Origin: Ailurus styani
Taxonomy: Eukaryota > Chordata > Mammalia > Carnivora > Ailuridae
Length of the DNA stretch: 64,000 nt
Reading direction: 5' to 3'
Assembly: GCA_002007465.1 (NCBI GenBank)
Contig: LNAC01000102.1
Span: 1,045,703 to 1,109,702, forward strand
Position numbers and translations under genes: made by a program. Of the stretch, positions 1 to 12,170 are shown piece after piece. Every line of letters starts with the position of its first letter. Positions within the stretch are counted from its first letter, which is position 1. A model generated the notes under the pieces. That model was given only the letters and a program-made list of their open reading frames with translations, ran no database searches and was not told where the DNA came from.

Positions 1-1231
1 GAAAGTAGAAGGTGAAATTAAAACTTTGTTGGCTTCTCATAATAAAACATCAAGGCCAAACTATAGAAGGATATGTAAATTCCCTTTGAATCTTGCCTCA
101 CCTTGTCAGCACAAGGTAAATATCTTAGCTAACACATGGAATGTGTATTCCAAATTGTTTGTCTTCAGTAGGTGCTATGAAATTACTCAGATAGTACACA
201 AAGCAGGCTTATCTAAAGAAGTAAAGAGAAAATTGTATTCAAAACATATTCGAATGCAAGAAAAATATCTTTTTTAAAATCCATGCTGTCCAGGATGCAT
301 GTAGCTTGATTTGGTGCAGTAGAAAGGCAGACTGTTTCAAAGAAATGGGTATACCAATAGTTGTGGTGGAAGCATGAATTTGGTTCACAATCAAAGAATT
401 TTCTTTTTTTTAAGAGAGAGAGAGAGTAATTAATTCTCTGTTGAAACTCCTATAAAAATATAAGATTTTAGAAAAACAGATGAGCAAAAACACCTTAAGA
501 AAAAACTTTTACTTCAAAGAAGGAGAATAACATTTCCTCATGTTCTCCTTTTTTGCCATGGGAAGAACATGCTTAGGTTAGCTTTTGGTTCAAGGAAGAT
601 GCGAAACTTTGGAGCATACATGGGCCCAACCCTAAATCAATCCATAGAGTGTACAGTGAGAAATTAATGCTTATTGTTTTAGGCAACTGAGATTTTATGC
701 TTGTTTGTTATGCAATGTCATTATGATAATAGCTGACTGATAAACACATATTTACATACTATTATTTTGAGCTCTTTGCATTCATACAGTTACTTAATCT
801 TCAAAACAACCTTATGAGTTAAGTACTAGTATCATCTCCATTTTATAGTTCAGTAAGCTAAGAAAGACCCTTGGTCCCAGAGTCTGAGCTCTTATACACT
901 ACCTCTTGTTGCAAACTGCTTATGCTTCCATTCACCTGTTTTGAAAATTTTCACTCACCTAAATTTAACTTTGCCCCTAACTTAGCAGGTGCTAAACTTA
1001 CCTATTTTTCAGATCCTTTACATCCGTGGTTTTCAAACTTACTGTACATGTAACTTCTAAAAGAATTTTTAAACTATTAAATTGAATTATATGAAACTGT
1101 TAATTTTTAGGTGAAAAATGGTAAAACACTGGCAATCTCATCAGGTTTAACCTACACCTTCACCCATTTTTAAACATCTAAATTTTTTCATTGTAGTTTA
1201 AATTTTTACAAAGATAGTAATTTTAACAAGA
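1..1231. other. Gene-free left flank
   Basis: AT-rich sequence with no recognisable coding region; the two short open frames (26-277 and 871-1053) have no familiar motif. The only identifiable content is a MIR relic at about 770-915 and a short GA run near 414-427. Confidence 0.6.
770..915 (-). mobile_element. MIR SINE relic
   Basis: Read on the minus strand this follows the MIR order. The plus strand shows the complement of the 3' part (TTACTTAATCTTCAAAACAA, then CCTTATGAG, then CATCTCCATTTTATAG) followed by the core (CCCAGAGTCTGAGCTCTTA). It is strongly diverged, as expected of an ancient mammalian SINE. Ends are approximate. Confidence 0.65.
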
Positions 1232-1250
1232 CTGAAAATGTTGAATTTTA

Positions 1251-1274
1251 TTTTATTTTTTATTTTTTAAAGAT

Positions 1275-1305
<31 letters not shown>

Positions 1306-1475
1306 TTAGAGAGAGAGAGTGTGTGTGAGTGTATAGAGAGGCAGATGGAGAGGGAGACAAACAGACTTCCTCTGAGTGGGGAGCCTGTTTAGCGCTCAGT
1401 CCTAGGATCGTAAAGTCATGACCTGAACTGAAATCAACAGTCAGTTGCTCAACCAACTGAGCCACCAAGGCACTC
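1251..1475 (-). mobile_element. CAN-SINE (tRNA-Lys type), older subfamily
   Basis: Minus-strand SINE: ATTT-repeat tail at 1272-1306, a GA-rich tract, then the tRNA-like head ending in CAACTGAGCCACC. It is flanked by an imperfect TSD, CTGAAAATGTTGAATTTTA at 1232-1250 and CTGAAATATTGAATTTTA at 1476-1493, which shows retrotransposition by target-primed reverse transcription. Small differences between the TSD copies point to an old insertion. Confidence 0.92.
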
Positions 1476-1549
1476 CTGAAATATTGAATTTTAAGATAAA
1501 AATGTATCACAGTGTTAATGTATCAAATGGAATTTAAATAACATAGTAA

Positions 1550-1608
1550 TTTTTTTAATTGACATCAAATTCACATAACATTTAAGCCATTTAAAACTGT
1601 ACAGTTCT
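1550..1608 (-). mobile_element. Possible old L1 3'-end fragment
   Basis: The stretch 'aattgacatcaaattcacat' followed by 'ttaagccatttaaaactgta' resembles the antisense 3' end of old mammalian L1 elements, in which 'attgaggtgaaattcacata' leads to 'ccattttaaagtgtacaatt'. Only about 55 bp is visible before the SINE at 1609, so the assignment is weak. Confidence 0.35.
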
Positions 1609-1795
1609 GGGGTGCCTGGGTAGTTCAGTCAGTTAAGCATCTGCCTTCGGCTCAGGTCATGATCCCAGGATCCTGGACTGAGCCTTGCACTGGGCTCCCT
1701 GCTCAGTGGGGAGCCTGCCTCTCCCTCTCCTACTCCCTCTGTTTGTGCTCTCAGACTCTCTGACAAATAAATAAATAAGACCTTAAAAAATAAAC
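1609..1795 (+). mobile_element. CAN-SINE, older subfamily
   Basis: Complete plus-strand SINE. The head GGGTGCCTGGGTAGTTCAG carries a pol III A-box-like start, the internal part reads TCATGATCCCAGGATCC, a CT-rich tract follows, and the tail is AAATAAATAAATAAG. It lacks the mustelid-type TGCCTGCCTCTCTGCC spacer. A weak TSD, TACAGTTCT (about 1600-1608) and TTACAGCTCT (about 1797-1806), is possible. It abuts L1-A on its right. Confidence 0.92.
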
Positions 1796-3764
1796 CTTAC
1801 AGCTCTATGAACAATTACACACCAACAACTGGACAACCTATGAGAAATGGAGAAATTCTTAGAAACATACAACCTACCAATATTGAATTAAGAAGAAATA
1901 GAACATCTGAATAGATTGATCACTAGTAAGAAGATTAAGCCAGTAATAAAAAATTTGCCAGCAAAGGAAAGCCAAGGGACACATGGCTTCACCTGTGAGT
2001 TTTACTAACATTTAAAGAAGAATTAACACAAATCCTTCTCAAACTCTTCCAAAAAATTGAAGAGGTGGAAACATGCCCAAACTCATTTTTTAAGTCCAGC
2101 ATTATCCTGATACCAAAGCCAGATAAGGACATTACCAAAAAAGAAAACTAAAGGCCAACATTCTTGATTAATATGGATGCAAAAATATTCAACAAAACAC
2201 TAGCAAACTGAATTCAGCTGCAAATGAAAAGGATCATTCACCATGATCAGATAGGATTTATCCTTGGGCTGTAGGAATGGTTTAACATACACAAATCAAT
2301 GTGATTGTAATAAAATGAAAGAAAAAGAATCATATAATCAGCTCAATGAGACAGAAAAAGCATTTGAAAAATCAACAATTATTTATGATAAAAACACTTA
2401 AATTAGGCATAGGTGAAATATATCTCAACATAATAAAGGTCATATATGACAAGACCACAGCTAATATCAAACTCAATGGTAAAGGGTTAAAAGTTTTTCT
2501 TCTAAAATCAGGGAAAACATAAGGGTGTCCACTTTCACCACTCCTATTCAACATAGTATTGGAAGTCCTAGCTGGATCAGTCAGATAAGAAAAAGAAACA
2601 AAAGCCATTAAAATTGGAAAGGAAAAAGTAAGATTATCTTTGCAGATGACATGATTTTATATGTACAAAATCCTAAAGACTCCACCAAAGAACAGTTAGA
2701 ATGAATAAGCAAATTCATTAATGTTGCAAGATACAAAGTTAACATATAAAAATTAACACCATACACTAAATTTTCTGAAAAAGAAATTGATCCCATTTAT
2801 AATAGCATCAAAAATAATAAAATAATTAGGAATAAATTTAACCAAGGTGAAAAATCTCTACTTTGAAAACTACAAGACATTGATGTAAGAAATGGAAGAA
2901 GGTACAAGTAAATGGTAAGATAGCCCATGTTTATGGATTGGAAGAATTAATATTGTTAAAATGTTCATACTTCTCAAAGCCATCTATTGATTTAATATAA
3001 TCCTTATCAAGATTCCAACAGCATTTTTTATAAAAGTAGAAAAACAATCTTAAAATTTATATGGAACTACAAAAGATCTTGAATAGCAAAAGCACTTCTT
3101 AGGGAAAAAGAACAAATCATGAAGCATCATATTTCCTGATTTCCAGCTACACTATAAAGCTACAGTAACCAAAACAGTATGGAACAGACAAATAGATTAA
3201 TGGAGCAGAACTGAGAGCCCAGAAATAAACCCACACATAAACAGTCAACTAATATTTGACATGGGTGCCAAGAATATTCAATGGAGAAAAGGTAGTCCTG
3301 TCAATAAATAGTGCTGGGGAAATTGGATATTGACATGAGAAATAATGAAACTTGATCACTATCTTATATCACTCATAAAAATGAACTCAAAATTGTTTTA
3401 AGACTTAAATGCAGGACCTGAAACCATAAAACTCCTAAAAGAAAACATAGGAAAAAGGCTTCTTGATATGGGTCTTGGTAATGATTTTTTGGAAATCACA
3501 CCTAAAACATGAGTAACAGAATAAAAAAACAAGTGGAACTAAATCAAACTAAAAGAAACCATTAATGAATTGAAAAGATAGTCCACATAATGGGAAAAAA
3601 ATTTGCAAACTATATATCTGATAAAGGCTTAATATCTAAAATATATAAAGAACTCACAACCCAATAGCAAAAAAGCAAATAATCCAATTAAAAATGGACA
3701 AAGGACCAGAACAGACATTTTCCCAAGAAGATATATGAACAGTGAATAGGTAGATGAAAAGATG

Positions 3765-4398
3765 TTTGACTTTGCCAAGATAAAAAGCTTTTGCACAGCA
3801 AAGGAAACAGTCAATAAAACCAAAAGACAACCCACAGAATGGGAAAGGATATTTGCAAATGACATATCAGATAAAAGGCTAGTATCCTAAATTGATAAAG
3901 AACGTATCAAACTCAATACCCAAAGAACAAATAACCCAATCAAGAAATAGGCAGAACACATGAACAGACATTTCTACAAAGAAGACATCCAAATGGCCAA
4001 CAGACACATGAAGAAGTGCTCAACATCACTCGGCATCAGGGAACTACAAATTAAAACCACAGTGAGATATCACCCCACACCAGTCAGAATGGCTAAAATT
4101 AACCAGTCAGGAAATGACAGGTGTTGGCGAGGATGCAGAGAAAGGGGAACCCTTCTACATTGTTGGTGGGAATGCAAGCTGGTGCAGCCACTGTGGAAAA
4201 CAGTATGGAGGTGCCTCAAAAAGTTGAAAATAGAGTTCCTTATGATCCAGCAATCGCACTACTGGGTATTTACACTAAAAATACAAATGTAGTGATCTGA
4301 AGGGGCATGTGCACCCGAGTGTTTATAGCAGCAATGTCCACAATAGCCAAACTATGGAAAAAGCCTAGATGTCCATCAAAAGATGAATGGATAAAGAA

Positions 4399-4441
<43 letters not shown>

Positions 4442-4836
4442 ATACTATGCAGCCATCAAAAATGAAATCTTGCTATTTGCAACAAAGTGGATGGAACTAG
4501 AAGGTATTATGCTAAGTAAAATAAGTCCATCAGAGAAAGACAATCATCATATGATCTCACTGATATGAGGAATTTGAGAAACAAGACAGAGGATCATAGG
4601 AGAAGGGAGGGAAAAATTAAACAAGATGAAACCAGAGAGGGAGACAAACCATAAGAGACTCTTGATTTCAGGAAACAAACTGAGGGTTGCTGGAGTGGAG
4701 GGGGGGGAGGCCTGGAGTGTTTGGATGATGGACATTGGGGAGGGTATGTGTTATGGTAGGTGCTGTGAATTGTGTAAGACTGATGAATCACAGACCTGTA
4801 CCCCTGAAACAAATAATACATTATATGTTAATTTAA
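3765..4836 (+). mobile_element. L1-Y: younger 5'-truncated LINE-1 inserted in L1-A
   Basis: This is an ORF2 3' part plus complete 3'UTR ending in the carnivore L1 terminus (GTACCCCTGAAACAAATAAT, then TACATTATATGTTAATTT) and a short A-tail. An open frame at 3960-4289 covers the ORF2p C-terminus, including the His/Cys-rich '[20 protein letters not shown]' region. It is flanked by GAAAAGATG at 3756-3764 and AAAAAGATG at 4837-4845, after which L1-A resumes in register. It holds a (CA)n at 4401-4438 and a G-run near 4702. It is less diverged than its host, hence younger. Confidence 0.93.
4401..4438. repeat. (CA)19 microsatellite in L1-Y
   Basis: Nineteen uninterrupted CA units just upstream of 'gaatactatgcagcc' in the L1 3' region, where related copies have a short TA/CA run. 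It is long and pure enough to be length-variable between individuals. Confidence 0.97.
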
Positions 4837-5000
4837 AAAAAGATGCTCAACATCACTAATCATAGGGAAATGCAACCAAAACAAAACAAAAAGAAAAAAA
4901 CTATAATGAGATATTACCTATGCCTGTTAGAATGACCATTATGAAAAAGACAAAGGATAATAAATGTTGGTGTGAAAGTTGAGAAAAGAGAACAAAATTC

Positions 5001-6434
5001 CTGGCTTTGAAAACCAATGAGATTATATCCAGGAAAATCACAGAACTCTAAGGAATGGAGAATCTGTTTTTAAAGGGCTTGCACTTAGATTCATTTGCCC
5101 TGGAACCTAGCATGAAAACACCAGTTTGAAAAGCACCCAGACCACAGGGGAATGATACCCTCTTACTAATCTTAAATCATCTGCTGAAAAGGCAGGAACT
5201 TGTTGGGACTCTTTCTGGGAACAGAGACTGGTGACTACCAGTTTTCTGATCTCATTCTAACTTGCTAATGCTACTGCTGGTGGGCACCATTTCAGAACTC
5301 TCTAACTTGTTAGCACCAGAGGGTACACCTCACTGGGGACCCTGCCTATCCCATTGCTGCAGCAGGTGGGCATGTGCAGCTCATACAGAGGATGCCCCTT
5401 GATGCCTGCTCTGAGGGCCAGGAGGGAAAGCACTTATGAGCTCAGTGAGACATCTTCTATGAAAGGCTACTTCTTCAACACTGGGACAAATAACTGATTG
5501 TCTAACACACAGAAACAAACACAGAGAGTCAGGCAAAATGAGAAGATAGAGGAATATGCTTCAAATAAAAGAACAAGATAAAGACCTTAATGAAATAGAG
5601 ATAAGCAATCTACCTAATGAAGAGTTCACAGCGAAGTCATAAAGATCTCACTAAACTAGAAGAATAAATGTACACAGCAAGAATTTTAATAAAGAGGTGT
5701 AAAATATAAGAAAGTACCAAACAGAAGTTATAAAGTTGAAGAATAGAGTAACTGAACTGGAAACAACAACAACAACAAACATTACAGGGGTTCAACAGCA
5801 GACTGGATGAATCAGAAGAATGGATCAGGGAGCTGGATGACTAAACAGTAGAATTCACCCAGAGCAGCAAAAGAAAAAAAAAAGGAAAGTTAAAAAGTGA
5901 AGACACTTAAAGGACCTTTCAAATGACATTAGGTGGAATAACATTTACATTGTAGAGGTCTCAAAAGGAGGAGAGAGGGGAAAAGGGGCCTCAAAACTGA
6001 TTTGAAGTGATAATGACAGAAAAATTTCCCACTGTGGTGAAGGAAATGGGAGTCAGTTCCATACCAATATCAATATCAAGGCATATTATAATTAACATGG
6101 AAAAAGTTCAAGAGAATCTTAAAAGCAGCAAGAGAAAAACAACTTGTTATGTACAGGGGAAACCCATAAACATATCAGCTGATTTTTCATCAGAAACTTT
6201 GCAGGCCGGAAGAAAGTGGCATGATACATTCAAAGATCTGAAAAGAAAATGCCAACCAAGAATTCTCTACCTGGCAAGGTCATAATTGAGAATTGAAACA
6301 ATGAACAGTTTTCAGATAAACAAAAATGAAAGGACTTCATCACTACTGAACCAGTCTTACAAGTAATATAAAGGAACTTCTTCAAGCTGAAAAGAAATGG
6401 AATTAATTAATAACAAGACCACATATGAGGAAAG
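5001..6434 (+). mobile_element. L1-B: LINE-1 5'UTR-ORF1 fragment
   Basis: It starts inside an L1 5'UTR (CTGGCTTTGAAAACCAATGA, a segment also seen in L1-C near 6702 and L1-D near 53021). It continues through ORF1 and ends in the inter-ORF spacer at about 6430. The ORF1 start ATG is near 5538 and is followed at once by a stop (ATG AGA AGA TAG). The last ORF1 segment is open at 6007-6282 and includes the C-terminal 'LSADF/ISADFSSETLQAGRKW'-type motif (here ISADFSSETLQAGRKW). No ORF2 follows; L1-C begins instead. Confidence 0.85.
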
Positions 6435-9400
6435 GGGTAAGGTGATGTAACAGGAGGATCCTAAGCTCACCTCATCCTACAAACACACTGAGGCAACACA
6501 ACATATATTAAAATAACTCTAAAAACAACATGAAGACTGGCAGAACAGATCTTCCACAGCTAGTCATAGAGAGAAAGCCACATCAAAAAGATCACAAATG
6601 GGAAGGACATCTCAAGCACAGAGGAATGAGGGAATCAGACTCCACACTGGGCACCCCAGACCTTGGGGACTCACACTGGGAAGATGACTCCCCATAATGT
6701 CTGGCTTTGAACACCAATCAGTTCTGGGAGACCACAGAATAATAGGAAACTCAGTCCTGACCCATAAAGAGCCAGCATGCTAAATAACTTAGCCCAAAAC
6801 ACAGCACAGAAGGAGCAGTTTGTAAAGTGTTTGGGGTATATGTGAAGGATATTTATTAATCTTAGAACATGTGCTGGAGGGGCAGAGATCTAAAGATTTC
6901 TCTAGGAACAAAAGTGCTGGCAAGTATCATTTTTTCTTGTCCTTCCACAGTCTAGATAGTCAGACGCTTGCAGAAACCAGTTCTAACACACTCCATTTAC
7001 TTTCCTACCACTGTGTGGTCCACACTGGCATAGCCTTGCAGAACCACCCCACCCAACCTGCCTACCTTCACAGGCATCACTTCTAAGCAATTCCTGCCCC
7101 ACCACAACTGGCAGACAGTTCCAGACAGGGCTGGTACCACTCAAAAGTGACTCCTACCTTGCAGAGTGGAGGAGAGAACTCCACAAAATAGACACACCCA
7201 CATGTCTGGCAGCCAGGCCTCTTATTTGGCTACACAGGGAGCAAGCCCTGCCCATTAGTGCACCTGCACCTGTGGCAAAAGCTAATTGCAGACAGGCAGG
7301 TTGAGTTCTAGACCTACTCACTAGTGAGACCACAGCAAATGCAGCTGGGCCTTTCCATACCATAGGAAGCACACCATACCCAGCGCACCCAAGACAGGCA
7401 AGGGAGGTCATTGCAACCAGCTGTGCTGAAAGCTAACTTCATCCACCAGGGTTCCCATAGCAAATATGACTCAGCCATAACAGAAGGGTGCACACAGCCC
7501 ACACTGGGGACACCCCTGTAGCAACTGGTCCTGGTGATGTGGGGGGAGAATTATGCTATAGGGCACCATAGGACCTCTTCCACACAATGTCACTACTTTC
7601 AAGACGAGGAGACATAGCTGATATACCCAAATACATAGAAATAAACAGAGAAGTAGACAAAATGAGGAGACAGAGGAATATGTCCCAAATGACAGAATAA
7701 GACAAAATCACAGAAAAAGAGCTAAATGAAATGCAGATAGACAATATATCTGATAAAGAGTTCAAAGTAATGATCATAAAGATACTCACTGGACTTGAGA
7801 AAAGAGTGGATAAATTCAGTAAGAACTTCAACAAAGAGACAGAAAATATAAAAAAGAACCAGTCAAAACTGAAGACCACAATAATTGAAATGAAAACTAC
7901 ACTGGAGGGAATCAACAGCAGATTAGAGACTGCAGAATGAATCAGTGATCTATAAGGCAGAGTGATAGGAAACAACCAGGATGAAGAGCAAAAAGGAAAA
8001 AAGAATAATAAATGAGAATAGGTTAAGCGAATTCTGTGACATTATCAAGGGAAATAACATTTGCATTATAGGGATCACAGAAGGAAAAGAGAGAGAAAAG
8101 GAGACAGAAAACTTATTTGAAAAACTAATAGCTAAAAACTTCTCTAATCTTGGGAAAGAAACAGATATCCAGGTTTAGGACACACAGAGATTTCCAAACA
8201 AGATGAACACAAAGAGATCCACACCAAGACACGTAATAATTAAAATGAAAAAATTATTGATAGAATCTTAAAAAATATCAGGAGAAAAAGAAAATAGTTA
8301 CATACAAGGAAAACCCCATAAAGCTGTCAGCTGATTTTTCAGCAGAAAATTTGAAGGCCAGAGTGAGAGAGGCAAAATATAGTCCAAGAGCAGAAAGGAA
8401 AAAATCTACAACCAAGAATACTCTACCCAGCAAGTTTATCATTAAGGATTGCAGGAAAGATCAAGAATTTTCCCAGGCAAAAGTTAAAGGAGTTCCTCAT
8501 CACTAAACCAGCCTTATAAGAATGTTGAAGAAAATTCTGTAGGTGCAAAGACCATAATTAGAAAAAAATTATAAAAGGAAAAAATTTCACAGGTAAAAAC
8601 AAACATGTAGTAAAGGTAGATTAGTCACTTATAAAGCCAGTATGGAATTAAAGCACGAAAGTTGTAAAAGCAATTATATCTATAAAAATTAGTCAAGAAA
8701 TACACAAAATAAAAAGATGTAAAATATATGAAATGTGGAGAGTAAAAATTTAGTGGTTTTAGAATGTGTTTGAAATTAAGCAACCATCAACTTAATATAG
8801 ATTGCTTTAAAAATAGAATATTATATATGAATACAACGGTAACCACAAATCAAAAACCTATTAATAGATACACAAAATTAAAGAGAAAGGAATCCAAACA
8901 TAACACTAAGAAAAGCCATCAAAGTATGAGGGGAGAGAGCAAGAGAAGGAAAAAAGAACAGAGAAGAACTACAAAAACAACCCCAAAACAATTTTAAAAA
9001 TGTCAATAAGTACAAACCTATCAATAATTACTTTAGATGTAAATGATCTAAATACTCCAATCAGAAGACATAGGGCAACTGAATGGATGATAAAACAAGA
9101 CCCATCTATATGCTGCTAAGAAGAGACTCACATAGACCTAAAGATAACTATACAATGAAAGTGAAAAGGTGGAAAAATATTCCACACAAAGGGAAGCAAG
9201 CAATAACAATAACAAAGCTGGGGTAGCAATACTTAAACAAAATAGACATTGCAACAAAGACTGTAAAAAGAGACAAAGAAAGGCACTGCATAATGATAAA
9301 GGGATTAATCCAACAAAAGTATATAATAACTGTAAATATCTATGCACCCAACATAGGAACACCTAAATACATAAAAAATAGTTACAGACATAAAGACAGA

Positions 9401-10542
9401 AAATGACAGTAATAAAATGATAGTGGACTTTAACACCCCACTTACATCAATGGATAGATCATGAAGACAGAAATTCAGCAACGATAGAGTTCTTTGAATA
9501 ACACATTAGACCAGATGAACCTAAAAGTTATATACAGAATATTCCATCCCGAAATAGCAGAATATACATTCAAGTGTATATGAACATTCTTGAGGATAGA
9601 TCACACATTAGATCACAAAACAAGTCTCAATAAATTTGAAATGATATCAATCTTCTTTTTCAGTCACAAGGGTATGAAACTAGAAATCGATTACAAGGAA
9701 AAAAAACTGGAAAAATTACAAGTTCATGGAGATAAACAAAATGTTACTAAACAGCTATTGAGTCATAAGAAAAATCACAGGAGAAATCAAAATACTCCTA
9801 GAGACAAAGGAAAACAGAAATGCAAAATACCAAAATCTATGAGATGCAGCAAAAATGATTCTAAGAGGGAAGTTCATAGCAGTTCTTGAACCTGTATCCA
9901 AGAAACAAGAGAAATCGCAAATAAACCATTTAACTTTATATCTAAAGGAACTAGAAAAAGAAGAGATGAAGCCCATAATTAGTAGAAAGAAAGAAAGAAT
10001 AAAGATTAGAGTGGAAATAAATAAAATGGAAACTAAAAGACAATAGAAAAGATCAATGAAACTAAGAGCTGGTTTTTCCAAAAGATAAAATTGTCTTTTA
10101 GCTAGTCTCACCAAGAAAAAAAGAAAGATGGCTCAAATAAATAAAATGAGAAATGATAGAGGGGACATTACAACTGATACCACATAAATACAAAGGATCA
10201 TAAATAATACTATGAAAAATTATATACCAACAAAGCAGAAGCCAAGAATAAATGGATAAACTCTTACAGACTTACAATCTTCCAATGCTCAATCAGGCAG
10301 AAATAGAAAATCTGAATAGATCAATTATGGGTAGATTGCTCCTAGATTAGTAGGAGATTGAATCAGTAATCAAAAGTTCCTCAACAAATAAAAGTCTACG
10401 ACCAGACAGTTTCACAGTGAACTGTACCCAACATTCAAAATCAATACTCATCCTTTTCAAACTTGTCCAAATAATTCAGGAGGAGTGAGCACTTCCAAAC
10501 TCATTTTATGAGGCCAGCATTACTATGATACCAAAATCAGAT

Positions 10543-10594
10543 GGGATAGGATGGGTAGGGTTGGGAAGAGAACAGGGGAGGAAGGGGGAAGGGG
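10543..10594 (+). repeat. G-rich tract with G-quadruplex motif
   Basis: Inside L1-C ORF2, GGG at 10543, 10553, 10558 and 10563 are separated by loops of 7, 2 and 2 bases, which satisfies the G3N1-7 quadruplex pattern. Further runs GGGG (10574), GGGGG (10584) and GGGG (10591) follow. Other L1 copies here have A-rich sequence at this place, so it looks like a local expansion or filler insertion. Confidence 0.8.
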
Positions 10595-11714
10595 AGATTA
10601 CAAGCCGATATCCTTGATGAAAATAAATGCAAAAATACACATCAAAATATGAGAAAACTGAATTAAAGAAAACATTAAAAAGATCATTCAACATAATCAA
10701 ATGGAATTTATTCCAGGGATAAAAGGATGACTCAACATCTTATGCAAATTATTCAATGTACTACATGACATTAACAAAATGAATAAAAATTATGTGATTA
10801 TCTCAATAGATGCAGAAAAAGAATTTGACAAAATTCAACATCAATTTATTATTAAAAAAGTCAACAAAATGGGTACTAGAGGAAATGTATCATGGAATTA
10901 TGAAAGCCACATACAACTAACCCACAGTTAACATCATACTCAATGTGAAAACAATGGAAAATTTTCCCCTAAGATAAGGAATGAGAGGAGGATGCAAACA
11001 AAATAGTTTGGTATTGGCATAAAATAGACACACAGACAAAAGGAACAGAATTGAGAACCCAGGAATAAACCCACATATATGCAGATAGTATAAAGCAAAG
11101 GAGCCAATGTACAATGGAGAAAAAACAGTCTTTTCAATAAGTGGTGGTGGGAAAACTGGACAGCCACATTCAAAAGAATAAAAGTAGACCACTATCTTAC
11201 AGCATACACAAAAATTAAGGAAAAATAAAGACTTGAATGTAAGACTTGAAACCATAAAATTCTTAGAGGAAAACACAGGTGGTAAGTTCCTTGACATAGA
11301 CTTAGTAATGTATTTGTAGGTCTCACCGCAAACCAGGCAAAACAAAAGAAAATATTTAAAAATAGGACTCCATCAAACTTAAACCTTCTGCATAGCAAAG
11401 GAAGCTATCATCACAACAAAAACATAGTATGCTGAATAGGACAAGGTATTTGCAAATCCTGTATCTGATAAGTGGTTAATATCCAAAATATGTAAAGAAC
11501 TCATACAACTCAACAATAAAATAACAAACTATATGATTAAAGACTGGGCAGAGGATCCAAATAGCCATTTTTTCAAAGAAGATAGGGAGGTGACCAACAG
11601 ACATGTAAAAAGATGTTCAACATCACTATTAGGGAAATGCAAATTAAAACCACAAAAATATATCACCTTACAACTGTTAGAATGGCTATTATTAAAGAAG
11701 GCCCAAGAAATAAG

Positions 11715-11834
11715 AGGTGCCTGGCTAGCTCAGTTGGGAGAGCATGTGACTATTGATCTTAAGGTTGTAAGTTTGAGCCCCATGTTGGGTGTAGAGATTA
11801 TTTAAAAATAAAATCTTAAAAAACAAAACAAAAC
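11715..11834 (+). mobile_element. Short tRNA-like SINE in L1-C
   Basis: A compact SINE: head GGTGCCTGGCTAGCTCAG, B-box-like GTTTGAGCCCC at about 11771, then GTTGGGTGTAGAGATTA and an A-rich tail. It lacks the CT-rich tract of the longer CAN-SINEs. A second copy of this short form is at 40704. I found no clean TSD. Confidence 0.88.
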
Positions 11835-12129
11835 AGTTAAGTGTTGAAGAGAATGTGGAGAAAAGGGAACCCTCATACACTATTGGTAGCAATGTAAATT
11901 GGTACATCCACTATGGAAAACAGTATGGAGATTCCTTAAAAAATTAAGAATAGTTCTCCCATATAATGCAGCCACTCCACCATTGGGTATTTATCTGAAG
12001 AACACAAAAACACTATTTTGAAAAGATATATGCACCCCTGTGTTCATTGCAGCATTATTTACAATAACCAAGATATGGATACAATCTAAGTGTTCATTGA
12101 TGGGTGAATCAACAAAGAGGATGTGATGT

Positions 12130-12170
12130 ATACACACACACACAGACACAGACACAGACACAGACACACA
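12130..12170. repeat. CA/GACA microsatellite in L1-C
   Basis: ACACAC units mixed with four GACACA-type units, immediately before 'ggaatactactcagcc'. It occupies the same L1 3' position as the CA run in L1-Y. Confidence 0.9.

Larger units (their letters stand above)
1806..5000 (+). mobile_element. L1-A: old LINE-1 ORF2 fragment, split by a younger L1
   Basis: The plus strand follows L1 ORF2 from just before the reverse transcriptase palm (1806) to the C-terminal region, in two parts: 1806-3764 and 4846-5000. The palm 'LIPKPDKD' segment lies at about 2110-2130 and the catalytic Ala-Asp-Asp codons at 2642-2650. A small deletion just before them shifts the frame, and stop codons interrupt the rest (for example TAA near 2150), so it is dead. 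The interruption at 3765-4836 is L1-Y, flanked by a TSD. The element stops at about 5000 without a 3'UTR or poly(A), directly against L1-B. Confidence 0.9.

Noticed and set aside
7556..7975. 139-codon minus-strand frame, hydrophobic and membrane-like
   Set aside because: It is the reverse complement of L1-C ORF1; A-rich coding DNA read backwards gives Phe/Ser/Ile-rich frames.
11715..11834. tRNA gene
   Set aside because: A- and B-box-like sequences are present, but the sequence has the known SINE body and A-rich tail and is repeated elsewhere in the window, so it is a tRNA-derived SINE.
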